Shown here in pieces: positions 9,089-17,396 of a stretch of DNA of 64,000 bases (positions within the stretch are counted from its first letter, which is position 1; every line of letters starts with the position of its first letter). Both the position numbers and the translations under genes were made by a program. The notes beneath the pieces were generated by a model, which ran no database searches, was not told the origin of the DNA, and was given only the letters and a program-made list of their open reading frames with translations. Origin of the DNA: Butyribacter intestini (GTDB lineage Bacteria; Bacillota; Clostridia; Lachnospirales; Lachnospiraceae); contig LLKB01000001.1 in assembly GCA_001414325.1 (NCBI GenBank), forward strand, positions 1,183,699 through 1,247,698, read 5' to 3'.

Positions 9089-9133
9089 AGTATAATACAG
9101 CAAAAAAAATATGTCAAGTATTTTTCTTGACAT
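9089..9133 (-). promoter_or_regulatory. ffh promoter whose -35 box lies in the ylxM terminator hairpin
   Basis: On the minus strand a perfect 8-bp stem (ATGTCAAG / CTTGACAT, 7-nt loop, 9111-9133) is followed by a run of eight T residues, giving an intrinsic terminator or attenuator for ylxM. The descending arm contains TTGACA (9112-9117), and 17 bp later comes TATACT (9089-9094), a near-consensus sigma-A promoter for ffh. The T-tract forms the spacer. Confidence 0.75.
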
Positions 9134-9155
9134 TTTTTAAATTTGGGTAACAGTC

Positions 9156-9518
9156 TTATTCTTCGTCGAGTATCTCGTCTATGATAGAATAGACTTCCTC
9201 AAGTTCACCCTCGTCACCTATGTTCATCCCTTTAAGAATGATATGAAGTTTTTTTACAAGTTCTTTCTGCTTTTCAAACTTCTCGACAAGACCAAGCTTT
9301 TGTTCATATTCACGCAACTGTTTACAGGCTCTTTTTATCGCATCATGTACACCCTGTCTTGTGATATTTTCATCTTCCGCTATCTCAGCAAGATTGTAAT
9401 CATCAAGAATACTCCCTTCAAACATACGACGCTGGTTTTCCTTAAGCAATGCCCCATAAAAATCATACAAAAGAGAGAGTTCAACTCTCTCTTCTATACT
9501 ATGTCTGTTTTCTGCCAT
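9156..9518 (-). CDS. ylxM: SRP-associated HTH protein YlxM
   Basis: A 120-residue member of the YlxM/p13 family, small sigma-like helix-turn-helix proteins encoded next to ffh that modulate SRP function. The sequence SLLYDFYGALLKENQRRMFE followed by DDYNLAEIAEDENITRQGVHD is typical. The start is the ATG at 9518 behind GGAGAA; the longer frame to 9572 reads into a palindromic repeat and is rejected. It is upstream of ffh and separated from it by a terminator/promoter overlap. The usual ftsY neighbour is not seen upstream. Confidence 0.94.
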   Translation of the reverse strand: MAENRHSIEERVELSLLYDFYGALLKENQRRMFEGSILDDYNLAEIAEDENITRQGVHDAIKRACKQLREYEQKLGLVEKFEKQKELVKKLHIILKGMNIGDEGELEEVYSIIDEILDEE

Positions 9519-9540
9519 TTTTTCTCCATTCTTATTCTGA

Positions 9541-9631
9541 TGTACTCTCGGTATCTTCTCAAAATGAATCATTTTGGCAGATTTTAAAAATACATCTCAA
9601 AATTCTTCATTTGGAAGATTCCGAGAGTACA
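9541..9631. repeat. Short palindromic repeat, family TGTACTCTC (copy 2)
   Basis: A 91-bp element with inverted ends TGTACTCTCGGTATCTTC and GAAGATTCCGAGAGTACA. The interior is itself partly palindromic (AAAATGAATCATTTT). It sits just upstream of ylxM. Confidence 0.75.
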
Positions 9632-9645
9632 TTTCTGTTTTAAAA

Positions 9646-9957
9646 CTATTTTTCTACTTTTCTCGGATTTATCTTAAATGAAAAATCAGGATCATTTATA
9701 TTTATCTGTATTTCTTTGCCATTTTCACCTATTATCCTTACATGGTCATTCTCTACATGACTACACTTATATACCTTTCCTTTAATGTAGCCATCACCAT
9801 CCACAAAACTAAGTGCAAGATTTACAAATGTATTTGACGCCATAAGTGTACCTGTCGCCTTATTAAATCTTGAACCTTCCGGTTTCTGTGAATGATTCTC
9901 ATTAAATGCCTCTGCAAGCCCGTTTATCAATTCACCTTTTAAAGCTGAGTCGTCCAT
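9646..9957 (-). CDS. Hypothetical protein
   Basis: A 103-residue soluble protein I do not recognise. It has an alpha-helical start, a central VNLALSFVDGDGYIKGKVYK stretch, and a beta-rich end containing INPRKVEK. The ATG at 9957 follows GGAGG by 5 bases and is preferred over the ATG at 9969, which overlaps that site. It lies upstream of ylxM on the same strand but is separated from it by a palindromic repeat. Confidence 0.6.
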   Translation of the reverse strand: MDDSALKGELINGLAEAFNENHSQKPEGSRFNKATGTLMASNTFVNLALSFVDGDGYIKGKVYKCSHVENDHVRIIGENGKEIQININDPDFSFKINPRKVEK

Positions 9958-9969
9958 TTTATCCTCCAT

Positions 9970-10189
9970 AATTTAACAATATATAATCCTATGTGTATTT
10001 TTAGTTTAAACTATTATCTTTATCATATTATTTATTTCTGCATATACACATACTTAATATTATATTATCAAGCATATGATTGAAATGTCAACCAACTTTC
10101 ATGACATATTCCCGCTTATATAAACATATATCACTTTTCCCACTACAGATATTCCAATTACAACACAAATGTATTGTAATCACTAAATA
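9970..10189. other. AT-rich intergenic stretch without a recognised gene
   Basis: About 220 bp of AT-rich sequence between the metallopeptidase gene and the small hypothetical gene. No hairpin with a T-run and no good promoter pair was identified with confidence. Confidence 0.4.
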
Positions 10190-10939
10190 TCAATCATCAT
10201 CTCTTCTTCCAAACAGCAGAATAAGTCTTAACAGTTGAAGAAGTGTAGATACCGTTGCCGTTATATATGTCATTGCTGCTGCCGTAAGAACTTTCCTTGC
10301 ACCTCTCACTTCATCTTTATATAACATTCCACTTTTATCAAGTATCTTTAATGCACGGGAAGATGCATTAAATTCTACCGGAAGTGTCACTATCTGAAAC
10401 ACAAGTGTCAGGGCAAATAATAAAATGCCTATATTTAACATATTAAACGAGCCTAGTATCACACCAAGTATGATAATGGGCCATGAAAGTTTTGAACCTA
10501 AGTTTACAACCGGAACTATCGCACTTCTTATCTTAATAGGAATATAGCCTACATTGTGTTGTATTGCATGACCACATTCATGTGCCGCAACCCCGACTGC
10601 TGCTATTGACGAAGAACCATAAACACTATCTGATAAATTAAGTGTTTTATTTCCAGGATTATAATTATCAGTCAAGTCACCTGAAATATGTCGTATCTGC
10701 ACATCATATATACCGGCATCGTGAAGAATTTTTTCAGCCGCCTGTGCACCTGTTGTTCCTCTCTTGCAGCCGTATCTGCTGTATTTACTAAATGATCTGC
10801 TCACATTAGCCGATGCTATCATACATATAACAGCACCTATTACAACCAATGAATAAGTAGGATCCATACGGTAAAACATTCCCGGAAAACCATAAAATCC
10901 CATAAAGCCGTTGCCGGCATTCAAAAAAACAAACTCCAT
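10190..10939 (-). CDS. Membrane zinc metallopeptidase, YugP family
   Basis: A 249-residue integral membrane protein with the zincin motif HECGH at residues 120-124 and four to five hydrophobic segments (about 28-45, 137-165, 165-185, 220-240). The architecture and the stretch GVAAHECGHAIQHNVGY match the Zn_peptidase_2 (YugP) family, membrane metallopeptidases of unknown substrate. The third zinc ligand is probably in the later EFNASSRAL segment (family knowledge). The C-terminal RRDDD tail is charged. It stands alone between unrelated genes. Confidence 0.9.
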   Translation of the reverse strand: MEFVFLNAGNGFMGFYGFPGMFYRMDPTYSLVVIGAVICMIASANVSRSFSKYSRYGCKRGTTGAQAAEKILHDAGIYDVQIRHISGDLTDNYNPGNKTLNLSDSVYGSSSIAAVGVAAHECGHAIQHNVGYIPIKIRSAIVPVVNLGSKLSWPIIILGVILGSFNMLNIGILLFALTLVFQIVTLPVEFNASSRALKILDKSGMLYKDEVRGARKVLTAAAMTYITATVSTLLQLLRLILLFGRRDDD

Positions 10940-11046
10940 ATATATACCTCCTAATCCCTCATAGTCTTTTTATATACTACCATACTTCCACACATATTTA
11001 AATACCAGAATCAAAATTCTCATCCGTCACTTTCTGCTATGATAAA

Positions 11047-11468
11047 CTGATCATCCATTTTCTTTTTTTAAAAATAACCAGTGACACAATCAGCCTGAAT
11101 ATTTCTTCTGTTGTAAGTAACATATACACACCTGCAATCCCCCACTTGAATACATATGCAGCAATCAGACACAACAACTGCACCAACTAACCCTGCATAC
11201 ATAATCTTCTATTAAAGCTGCTCCAGACCTCTTTTGCATCCTCAGCTCCAATAAACTGTGCAATCAGTGTCCCTGCAACTGTACTTACCGTACCAATCAC
11301 CACTGAAAAAATCATAGAAAAATTACCGCATAATCCAACTGCTGATATATTAGTTTCCCCCATCTGTCCGATCATTATCTGATCGACAATTGAAAATGAT
11401 GCCTGCAGCATGCTTTGCAATGTAACAGGAATTGCTATTCCACATAATGTTTTCATAAACTTTGACAT
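11047..11468 (-). pseudogene. MATE-family exporter, internally deleted
   Basis: The first ~85 codons encode a MATE N-terminus (TLCGIAIPVTLQSMLQASFS, then IDQIMIGQMG-like residues). The frame then breaks, and from about 11190 down to 11047 another frame encodes a MATE C-terminus (AAYVFKWGIAGVYMLLTTEE). The central ~300 residues are missing, so this is a deletion derivative and cannot make a working transporter. An intact but different MATE gene lies just upstream. Confidence 0.8.
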
Positions 11469-11597
11469 TATAACACCCTCGTACCCTTTCTTTTTACTAA
11501 TTCAACCGGCAACACAATTTCATTCTCTCAATGCAAGCCATTGTCTATAACCTCAAAACATTCAATCGCTCTTTCAGCCCTAATAAATTAATTTAGA

Positions 11598-12941
11598 TTA
11601 TTGGGAGATTTCCACTTTATCAGTCGGCCATGAGTTTCTAAGAGCTACATAGGATATTAAAAAATTCGCAAACCAACCGGCCGGTACAGCAAGCCAGACA
11701 AAAGCAATACCAAAACGCGGTGCAAAAATCAATGCAACTGACAGGCGGATTGCCAGGTTTACCATGTTTGCAATAAGGAATGGCCGCATGATTCCAAGAC
11801 CTCGAAGAACTCCATCAGTTGCCATTTTAATCCCCATAAAAATGAAAAAATATCCAAGCCATCTCATATAATCCCCGGATACCTGATATGCCAGAGCTGT
11901 TCCATCTTTACCAAGAAACAGCGAGGAAATTTGCGTGTGCATCGTTTCAATGACGATGAAAGCAATGGCTGCAAAGCACATATCCAATATTAATGCAGCT
12001 TTGTAGCCTTTTTTGATTCGCCGTGGTTTGTTTGCACCAAGGTTTTGGGAAACATACGGCGAAACTGCATTGCCGATTGATACGAAAATCAGAGAAAAAA
12101 CATTCTCTACCCGCATCGTCGCCGCATAACCCGCAAGTGCCTGTGTACCAAAAGGATTTACAACTGCCTGTACAATCATCATACCAATAGACACTGTAGA
12201 CTGCTGGAGCACTGACGGAACAGCTATTCTAAACATAGAATGAAGCTCGCACCAATCAAATAGTTGAAAGTTACTCTCATATTGCCGCATCCGATTCAAA
12301 AAAAGTAAAAGAGATAATACGGCGGAAATGCCCTGTGCAATCAAAGTTGCAAGTGCCGCACCGAACACGCCAAGCCTCAGACCTGCTACCATCCAAAGAT
12401 CCATAATGATATTTAAGATAGACGAAAATATCAGGAGTCCTAACGGAATTTTTGATTCGCCTATGGAATTGAACATCGTTGAAAGGATATTGTACATAAA
12501 CAAAAACGGAAATCCCACAAAATAAACCCGCAAATACAACACTGCATCATCCAGTATATCAGCAGGGGTTTGTAATGCCCTCATCATCGGGTTTGAAAAG
12601 CAAAAGCCAAAAACACCAAGAACTATACTTAGAATCAAAAAACTAAGTAAGGATGTTGACACGACTGTTTTCATTTTTCCGTACTCTCCGGCACCGAAAT
12701 AGCGGCTCACAAACACACCGGCACCAACACCTCCCCCCAATGCCACGCAAATAAATACATTTGTCAGTGCCGCACATGCACCGATAGCCGCAAGTGCTGA
12801 GGAGCCCACAAACCTGCCGACGATAACTGAGTCAGCCATATTATATATTTGCTGAAAAAAGCTGCCAAGAATCATCGGCAGTGCAAAAACCGTCAGTGCT
12901 TTAAGAGGCACATCTGTGATTAAATACTCATCTTTTGACAT
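11598..12941 (-). CDS. MATE family multidrug/Na+ (or H+) exporter
   Basis: A 447-residue protein with about twelve membrane helices in two repeats. The N-terminal half carries the MATE signature LPMILGSFFQQIYNMADSVI and VGRFVGSSALAAIG. It would export cationic drugs or metabolites using an ion gradient; the substrate cannot be told from sequence. Its start overlaps the stop of a short decayed frame (TAATG), and GGAGG lies 9 bases before the ATG. It lies beside a broken relative at 11047, which suggests local loss and gain of exporters. Confidence 0.92.
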   Translation of the reverse strand: MSKDEYLITDVPLKALTVFALPMILGSFFQQIYNMADSVIVGRFVGSSALAAIGACAALTNVFICVALGGGVGAGVFVSRYFGAGEYGKMKTVVSTSLLSFLILSIVLGVFGFCFSNPMMRALQTPADILDDAVLYLRVYFVGFPFLFMYNILSTMFNSIGESKIPLGLLIFSSILNIIMDLWMVAGLRLGVFGAALATLIAQGISAVLSLLLFLNRMRQYESNFQLFDWCELHSMFRIAVPSVLQQSTVSIGMMIVQAVVNPFGTQALAGYAATMRVENVFSLIFVSIGNAVSPYVSQNLGANKPRRIKKGYKAALILDMCFAAIAFIVIETMHTQISSLFLGKDGTALAYQVSGDYMRWLGYFFIFMGIKMATDGVLRGLGIMRPFLIANMVNLAIRLSVALIFAPRFGIAFVWLAVPAGWFANFLISYVALRNSWPTDKVEISQ

Positions 12942-13036
12942 TATAATATTCCTCCGCTGTTTTCATATGCTCTCGCGATATTTCCATCATGGTCAATATA
13001 ATCATATTCCCATTCGGTATCCTGTAAATTAATTTT
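12941..13036 (-). pseudogene. Short decayed reading frame coupled to the MATE start
   Basis: About 30 codons read on the minus strand without a stop, including WEYDYIDHDGNIARAY, and end in TAATG overlapping the MATE start. A nonsense codon closes the frame just upstream, and another frame there reads LPGQYDFMEKNMCKELKN. It looks like the end of a lost small gene once coupled to the exporter. The family is not recognised. Confidence 0.35.
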
Positions 13037-13190
13037 TTAGTTCTTTACACATATTTTTCTCCATAAAGTCATATTGTCCTGGCAAAAAATTATTGCATTA
13101 AACAAGCTCCACTAACCACCTAGCCACACTATTATCATTATCTTAAATTACCATATGATAAAGTTTCTCTTTTGCAAAATACAAAATCTT

Positions 13191-13333
13191 TTATATCTTC
13201 TCTAAATCCAGAATTGAAACATAATGCAATATTTCAAATTTTTCCGCAGTGATTGCATATATTTCCAATGTTCCTGTCTCCAAATCAAGTACATTTTGCT
13301 TAAAGACACTTTTGCTAATTTTGCATAAAAAAT
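13191..13333 (-). pseudogene. Deleted relic of a SAM-dependent methyltransferase (relative of the gene at 18081)
   Basis: The DNA aligns with two separated parts of the methyltransferase gene at 18081-18872. The FYAKLAELSLG...NVLDLGTG region is joined directly to the EHWKYMQSL...ILDLEKI terminus. The junction falls in the shared bases CAGGAAC, which occur at both places in the intact gene, so a deletion between short direct repeats explains it. About 190 codons are lost. Confidence 0.75.
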
Positions 13334-13358
13334 AGAGATTTTGTCAAACAGGAAGTTG

Positions 13359-14156
13359 TTAAAATCCACCATAATGGGACAGAGTCTCTGTTGCAAATCC
13401 TGTACCAACTCTCATAGCCTCGTAAATATCCCCCTTTATCAAATGAGAACATACCAATCCTGCATGGTAGCTATCTCCACATCCTGTAGTATCAATCACT
13501 TCTTTAACTTCATTAGCTTTGACAAAATATTTTTCACCATTATAGTATGTAACACTTCCTTTATCAGCTAAAGACACATTAAATAGTCCTTTATACTTCT
13601 TCGAAAATGCTTCAAATATCGGGAGAATTGATTCCTCTCCACTAATCATGAAATAATCTATATATGGTGCATATTTTTCCATATCTTTAAAATTACGATA
13701 TTCTGCAAAATCCACTGCCAATCTGAAGTTATTATTCTTTTTTAAATCTATAATTTGTCCAAAACAGCCTGCCCAAAAATGTACAAATACAACCTCCGAA
13801 TTTTTGATAAAATCCAATTCATCTTGATTCAATATCATTTTATCAACAATATCGCCCGTCCATGAATCATCTTTGTAATATCTGTCACCGTCAGCTGTAA
13901 GATATGTACGATTATTTGCAGTTACTTTATCCTTTTCAACTCTTACATGACTTACATCAATTCTCTTATCAGAAATAGAATCCATAATAAATTTTGCGTA
14001 GAAATCCTGCCCAACCGCACCCAATATCGAAACATTGAACTCCTCAAATTTTGATGCATGAACTGCAAAATTGAGGGCTTCACCACCAGCACGCAGTTCA
14101 TCCGTTCCATCAAAAACATCTACACAGAGGCACGGAAGTGCCACTAAATTCATCAT
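13359..14156 (-). CDS. PfkB-family sugar kinase, FrlD-like
   Basis: A ~265-residue ribokinase-fold enzyme that would phosphorylate a sugar or sugar-amine with ATP. The N-terminal GG motif (RAGGEALNFAVHASKF) and the C-terminal signature DTTGCGDSYHAGLV with the catalytic Asp are present. Length and the terminal SHYGGF resemble fructoselysine 6-kinase (FrlD), but the partner genes of that pathway are absent, so the substrate is uncertain. The start is the ATG at 14156, 8 bases after GGAGG; the longer frame to 14204 has no ribosome site. It sits on the low-coordinate flank of the rlmH-associated island. Confidence 0.85.
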   Translation of the reverse strand: MMNLVALPCLCVDVFDGTDELRAGGEALNFAVHASKFEEFNVSILGAVGQDFYAKFIMDSISDKRIDVSHVRVEKDKVTANNRTYLTADGDRYYKDDSWTGDIVDKMILNQDELDFIKNSEVVFVHFWAGCFGQIIDLKKNNNFRLAVDFAEYRNFKDMEKYAPYIDYFMISGEESILPIFEAFSKKYKGLFNVSLADKGSVTYYNGEKYFVKANEVKEVIDTTGCGDSYHAGLVCSHLIKGDIYEAMRVGTGFATETLSHYGGF

Positions 14157-14256
14157 TCTCTTTACCTCCAAAAATCGAAAGTTGTCAGCACCTGGTAAAA
14201 ACATAGCAACCTATATCCAATCCTCGACGCTTAGCAATTTTATAATCTTTCTTAAA

Positions 14257-14419
14257 CTAGTGTACTGACCTGTTGATATTTTGCCAAATAACTTGTATAA
14301 ATTCCCATCTGCTTCGTTGTCATCAATCGCCGTAGCCCGCTACGGCTCATTCTTCCGTCTTGCAGACTGAAAATTTATCCTAAGTTATTTAACTAAAAGT
14401 CATCAGGTCAGTACACTAG
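14257..14419. mobile_element. MITE-like element with CTAGTGTACTGACCTG inverted ends
   Basis: A 163-bp non-coding element bounded by perfect 16-bp inverted repeats. The homology of the two arms continues imperfectly inward for most of the length and ends in a central hairpin (CCGTAGCCCGCTACGG). No target duplication is evident. It lies in the gap upstream of the PfkB kinase. Confidence 0.8.
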
Positions 14420-14444
14420 GTTATATTTTTAATCTCATACTTTA

Positions 14445-14534
14445 TCATTTATCAAAATCTGCAAAGAGTTCATCCACATCACGATAACCTTTAACATTAG
14501 GATTCTTTGCAAACTTTTTAATAATTTCACTTTT
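14445..14534 (-). pseudogene. C-terminal remnant of a RelB/DinJ-like antitoxin
   Basis: Roughly 30 codons on the minus strand encode a terminus containing NPNVKGYRDVDELFADFDK and a stop. This resembles the toxin-binding tail of RelB/DinJ-type antitoxins. A stop codon closes the frame upstream and no toxin gene follows, so this is a fragment. The assignment rests on a short pattern. Confidence 0.45.
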
Positions 14535-14562
14535 TTATTTCTTTGTATTCCTCACTAAATCC

Positions 14563-14603
14563 CTATTTGTGATATGGTTCACCGTAACGCCATTTCGGAT
14601 TTT
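14563..14603 (-). other. att-like copy A of the rlmH 3' end
   Basis: On the minus strand this reads codons NPKWRYGEPYHK followed by a stop. The last 21 bases (GGTGAACCATATCACAAATAG) match the final 21 bases of rlmH (20811-20831) at 18 positions. The preceding ~20 bases match copy B at 19271-19290 and not rlmH. It marks the far boundary of the island. Confidence 0.65.
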
Positions 14604-14831
14604 CATTTTTCAGTGGTATTAGGAAAATTTGTACATTGATAATTACAATACTCAAGCTGCAATTTGTACCTACTTTTTAACATCTATTATGTAGTCTATA
14701 CTTTTATACAACACCACTGAGTTAAGTTGTCTTATACCACCCTTTTGTTATGCATGTTCACAAACAATGCTCCAACATTCAAAATCAAACGATACAAATA
14801 TTTTAGGTTTTGCCATATCCAATTCTCCATT
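14604..14831. other. Non-coding end of the island, AT-rich
   Basis: About 230 bp between att-like copy A and the restriction gene. The first ~70 bases resemble the flank of copy B (shared AAAATTT...CATTGA...ATTACA pattern), consistent with both being ends of the same element type. No gene was recognised. Confidence 0.45.
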
Positions 14832-15752
14832 CTATCTCGGTCCCATAAACCTGTCCCCATTCAAATGTATCATATGCTCCGGCATTTCAGCAATCCAGAC
14901 TTCTGTCTCCCATGCAAGTTCCTCTGCAAACTTTTTATATGTCTTAAAGTCTAAAAATGCTGTTACAAATATCTTTCCAGCCGTAACATCTTTGGTCATT
15001 TCTTCAATTTCCAATATGCGCTTCGGATCCATCGGACCGACTGATGTTACCGATTCCACAAAATAAATCCAGTCCTTATCTTCCCTGTACAGCACAACAT
15101 CCGGCATCTTATCATGTAGTGTAATTTCAAAACCCAACTCTTTCAGCTTTTCTACATTCTTTACCAGATTTTTTTCTATTGTATCTCCAACATATAGGCA
15201 TTCAGAATTTGGAGCGAATCTCGGTGCGAATTCCTCAATAATAGCTTTTTGCAGTTCATTATGCTTACCTGTAGAGAATTTAAAACTTTCACCATTTATA
15301 TTTACCGGCATCATTGTCATCTTCTTTTTAGAAGCATACAAATCAATTAACTTCTCATGGTAGCAAAGAAATCGTTTTATATATTCCTTCCACTTTGGAG
15401 TTCCCATAGTTCTTAGTATTTGCACTGTTTCTTCTGTCAATCTGTACCGATAATTCGGGCTATTAGTTGCTTTTCCATTATCCTCTATCAAAGCAGCGGT
15501 CCGAAATCTATGCAGCGCCTGTTTTCTAAATGTCTCTCTGCTGTTTTCCGCATAGCCCATGTCATAAAATGTATTGACAAACTGAATAATATCATGAATA
15601 CGAATCCATTCATTTGTTGCTTCACTCCATGACATATCTGGTTTTACTCCTGCCATTGCCAGTATCACATAACAACATATATCCGCTTGCTGTGCCTTAG
15701 GCATACCTATTGTTTTCAGAAATTCCCTTGTTTTTTCTATCTTATTATCCAC
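14832..15752 (-). CDS. Type II restriction endonuclease, BsuBI/PstI family
   Basis: A 306-residue enzyme of the BsuBI/PstI family, whose founding members cut CTGCAG; the same target is inferred here but not proven. The N-terminal half is helical and possibly DNA-binding. The C-terminal half contains the nuclease region MPDVVLYREDKDWIYFVESV, with acidic residues fitting a PD-(D/E)XK-like site, and ends MIHLNGDRFMGPR as in the family. The start overlaps the end of the methyltransferase gene by 8 bases, so host protection is translated first. The pair lies between the two att-like copies of the rlmH end, as expected for cargo of a mobile cassette. Confidence 0.9.
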   Translation of the reverse strand: MDNKIEKTREFLKTIGMPKAQQADICCYVILAMAGVKPDMSWSEATNEWIRIHDIIQFVNTFYDMGYAENSRETFRKQALHRFRTAALIEDNGKATNSPNYRYRLTEETVQILRTMGTPKWKEYIKRFLCYHEKLIDLYASKKKMTMMPVNINGESFKFSTGKHNELQKAIIEEFAPRFAPNSECLYVGDTIEKNLVKNVEKLKELGFEITLHDKMPDVVLYREDKDWIYFVESVTSVGPMDPKRILEIEEMTKDVTAGKIFVTAFLDFKTYKKFAEELAWETEVWIAEMPEHMIHLNGDRFMGPR

Positions 15753-17232
15753 AGTACCCCTCCAATATCAAATTGCAATTTGCCTCTGAATAGTCTCTAC
15801 TTTTAAGCACTTTTCTTCCCATTTCCTGAATATCTTCTAAATCCGGCACAGGCATTGCATTGATCTCTGTTGAATTAACCTGCGTAGATCCGTTCAAAAT
15901 GCGATAATATTCATCGTAAAGCGTTGAATTAAACAATACATACAACCCATACACCAGGCATTCTGACATTTCCGTTAATACACCATCCACAAAATTAATT
16001 TTGTTCTGCGTACTTATCTTTTTATATTGTGGAAATCTTTTTGCCAGGTACACTCCACACTGTAATCTTCGAGGTTCTTCCTTTGCCGTAAATCGTTTCA
16101 CAAACAGATAATTCTTGTTATCCTGCATCAATCCCTTTTGTTCTGTCACCACATATTCATGTTCTTTCTGTATTGGGAACTCTACCTTTCCCTGTTTTAT
16201 ATGTTGCGAATAAAATAAAGGAATCGCTCCTTCTTCTTCCTCGTCCCGCAGAATTTCACGATTACGGAAATCCACCGTTAACCCTGTTTTCATTTTTACT
16301 CCAATTGCAGGCAACGTTTTATCAAATTTATGAAGTTTTCTCAAAACCTCTACTTCGTTTTCATCTGTCACAAGATAAACATAATAATCCTCACCAGCTA
16401 CAACCAAATCATACGGGACTGTCAATGAAGTAATTTCGCCAAAGTCACTATTTGATTGCGAAGATGTAATGGTAACAGTTTCTGGCGTTTTAACCGTTTT
16501 TCTCACCTTAATAATAATCGTTTCCTGCAATACACTCTCTTTGTCAAATACCTTACTACGGCTAACAAAAAGATGAATATGTTCCAGTTTACCTGCTGTC
16601 AGGAAATACTCTCTAAAGCGTTTAAAATATGCTCCGGATGTCCATGATCGAGGAATAATATATACCATTTCCCCATCCTCACATAAATTAAACAGTCCCA
16701 TAGAAGCAAAAATAAAATACAAATTCGGTGCCCCGTAGCATACCTCCGGCATTGCTGTTGCTTCTGGAGCATCTTTAGGGATTTTCATATATGGTGGATT
16801 GCCAATTACAAAATCATATTTCCTAGGGTTATCATTTCCGCCTATCATATGATTAAAATCAAGATACTGACTAAGGATATAATTGTATTCAATTATATTA
16901 ATGACTATCTTTTTTCCAGATTTTTCCTTGCAGTATTCCAAATTTCGCTTTAACAATGGTAATACGTTATTATCATTCTCATAACAGGTAAGTTCAATTT
17001 TCTGAATGGAATCTATCATTTCCAATCTTTCAATAAAGGCACATGATAATATGCCTGAACCTGCTCCTGCATCGAGTACGCTTACCTTACTCTTCTTTTC
17101 ATCAATATTATATAAGCCAGCCATAAAACGGGCAGTCTCCATACTTGTAAAAAACTGTCCATACTTTTTACGCTCTTTCTTCGGCATACTTTCTACATAT
17201 TCGTTTGTAAGCTCTATAATTTTTTCCAGCAT
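15745..17232 (-). CDS. Type II adenine-N6 DNA methyltransferase (BsuBI/PstI type)
   Basis: A 495-residue SAM-dependent DNA methyltransferase partnered with the downstream endonuclease. SAM motif I is VLDAGAGSG at residues 52-60, and the catalytic motif IV is NPPY at 145-148, the form typical of adenine-N6 enzymes. The KYGQFFTS start and a C-terminal target-recognition region are also seen. Length agrees with the known M.BsuBI and M.PstI enzymes (about 500). A good promoter (TTCACA - 17 bp - TATAAT, 17267-17295) lies 35 bp upstream, so the pair is an independent transcription unit. It would methylate the A of CTGCAG if specificity follows the family. Confidence 0.93.
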   Translation of the reverse strand: MLEKIIELTNEYVESMPKKERKKYGQFFTSMETARFMAGLYNIDEKKSKVSVLDAGAGSGILSCAFIERLEMIDSIQKIELTCYENDNNVLPLLKRNLEYCKEKSGKKIVINIIEYNYILSQYLDFNHMIGGNDNPRKYDFVIGNPPYMKIPKDAPEATAMPEVCYGAPNLYFIFASMGLFNLCEDGEMVYIIPRSWTSGAYFKRFREYFLTAGKLEHIHLFVSRSKVFDKESVLQETIIIKVRKTVKTPETVTITSSQSNSDFGEITSLTVPYDLVVAGEDYYVYLVTDENEVEVLRKLHKFDKTLPAIGVKMKTGLTVDFRNREILRDEEEEGAIPLFYSQHIKQGKVEFPIQKEHEYVVTEQKGLMQDNKNYLFVKRFTAKEEPRRLQCGVYLAKRFPQYKKISTQNKINFVDGVLTEMSECLVYGLYVLFNSTLYDEYYRILNGSTQVNSTEINAMPVPDLEDIQEMGRKVLKSRDYSEANCNLILEGYCG

Positions 17233-17266
17233 ATTCCACCTACCTACAAGCCTTTTATTTCTTGCT

Positions 17267-17295
17267 ATTATACTATAACTCAGCCCTGTTGTGAA
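17267..17295 (-). promoter_or_regulatory. Promoter of the restriction-modification pair
   Basis: On the minus strand TTCACA (17290-17295) and a perfect TATAAT (17267-17272) are separated by 17 bp, about 35 bp before the methyltransferase ATG. Confidence 0.75.
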
Positions 17296-17396
17296 CTACC
17301 AATTGTCTTAAGCCAATGGGCTTCCTGCTTCATCGACCTCGTAACCTATTATCTCCACAGGCGTTAATTTGGGCAGTCCCTGCCCTATATATTTCT

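Noticed and set aside
13202-13408. 68-residue frame at the end of the PfkB kinase gene
   Set aside because: It overlaps the kinase 3' end and its recognisable part (EHWKYMQSL) is the relic of the methyltransferase at 18081; no ribosome site.
16173-16433. 86-residue plus-strand frame in the methyltransferase gene
   Set aside because: Shadow frame within a well-conserved DNA methyltransferase.
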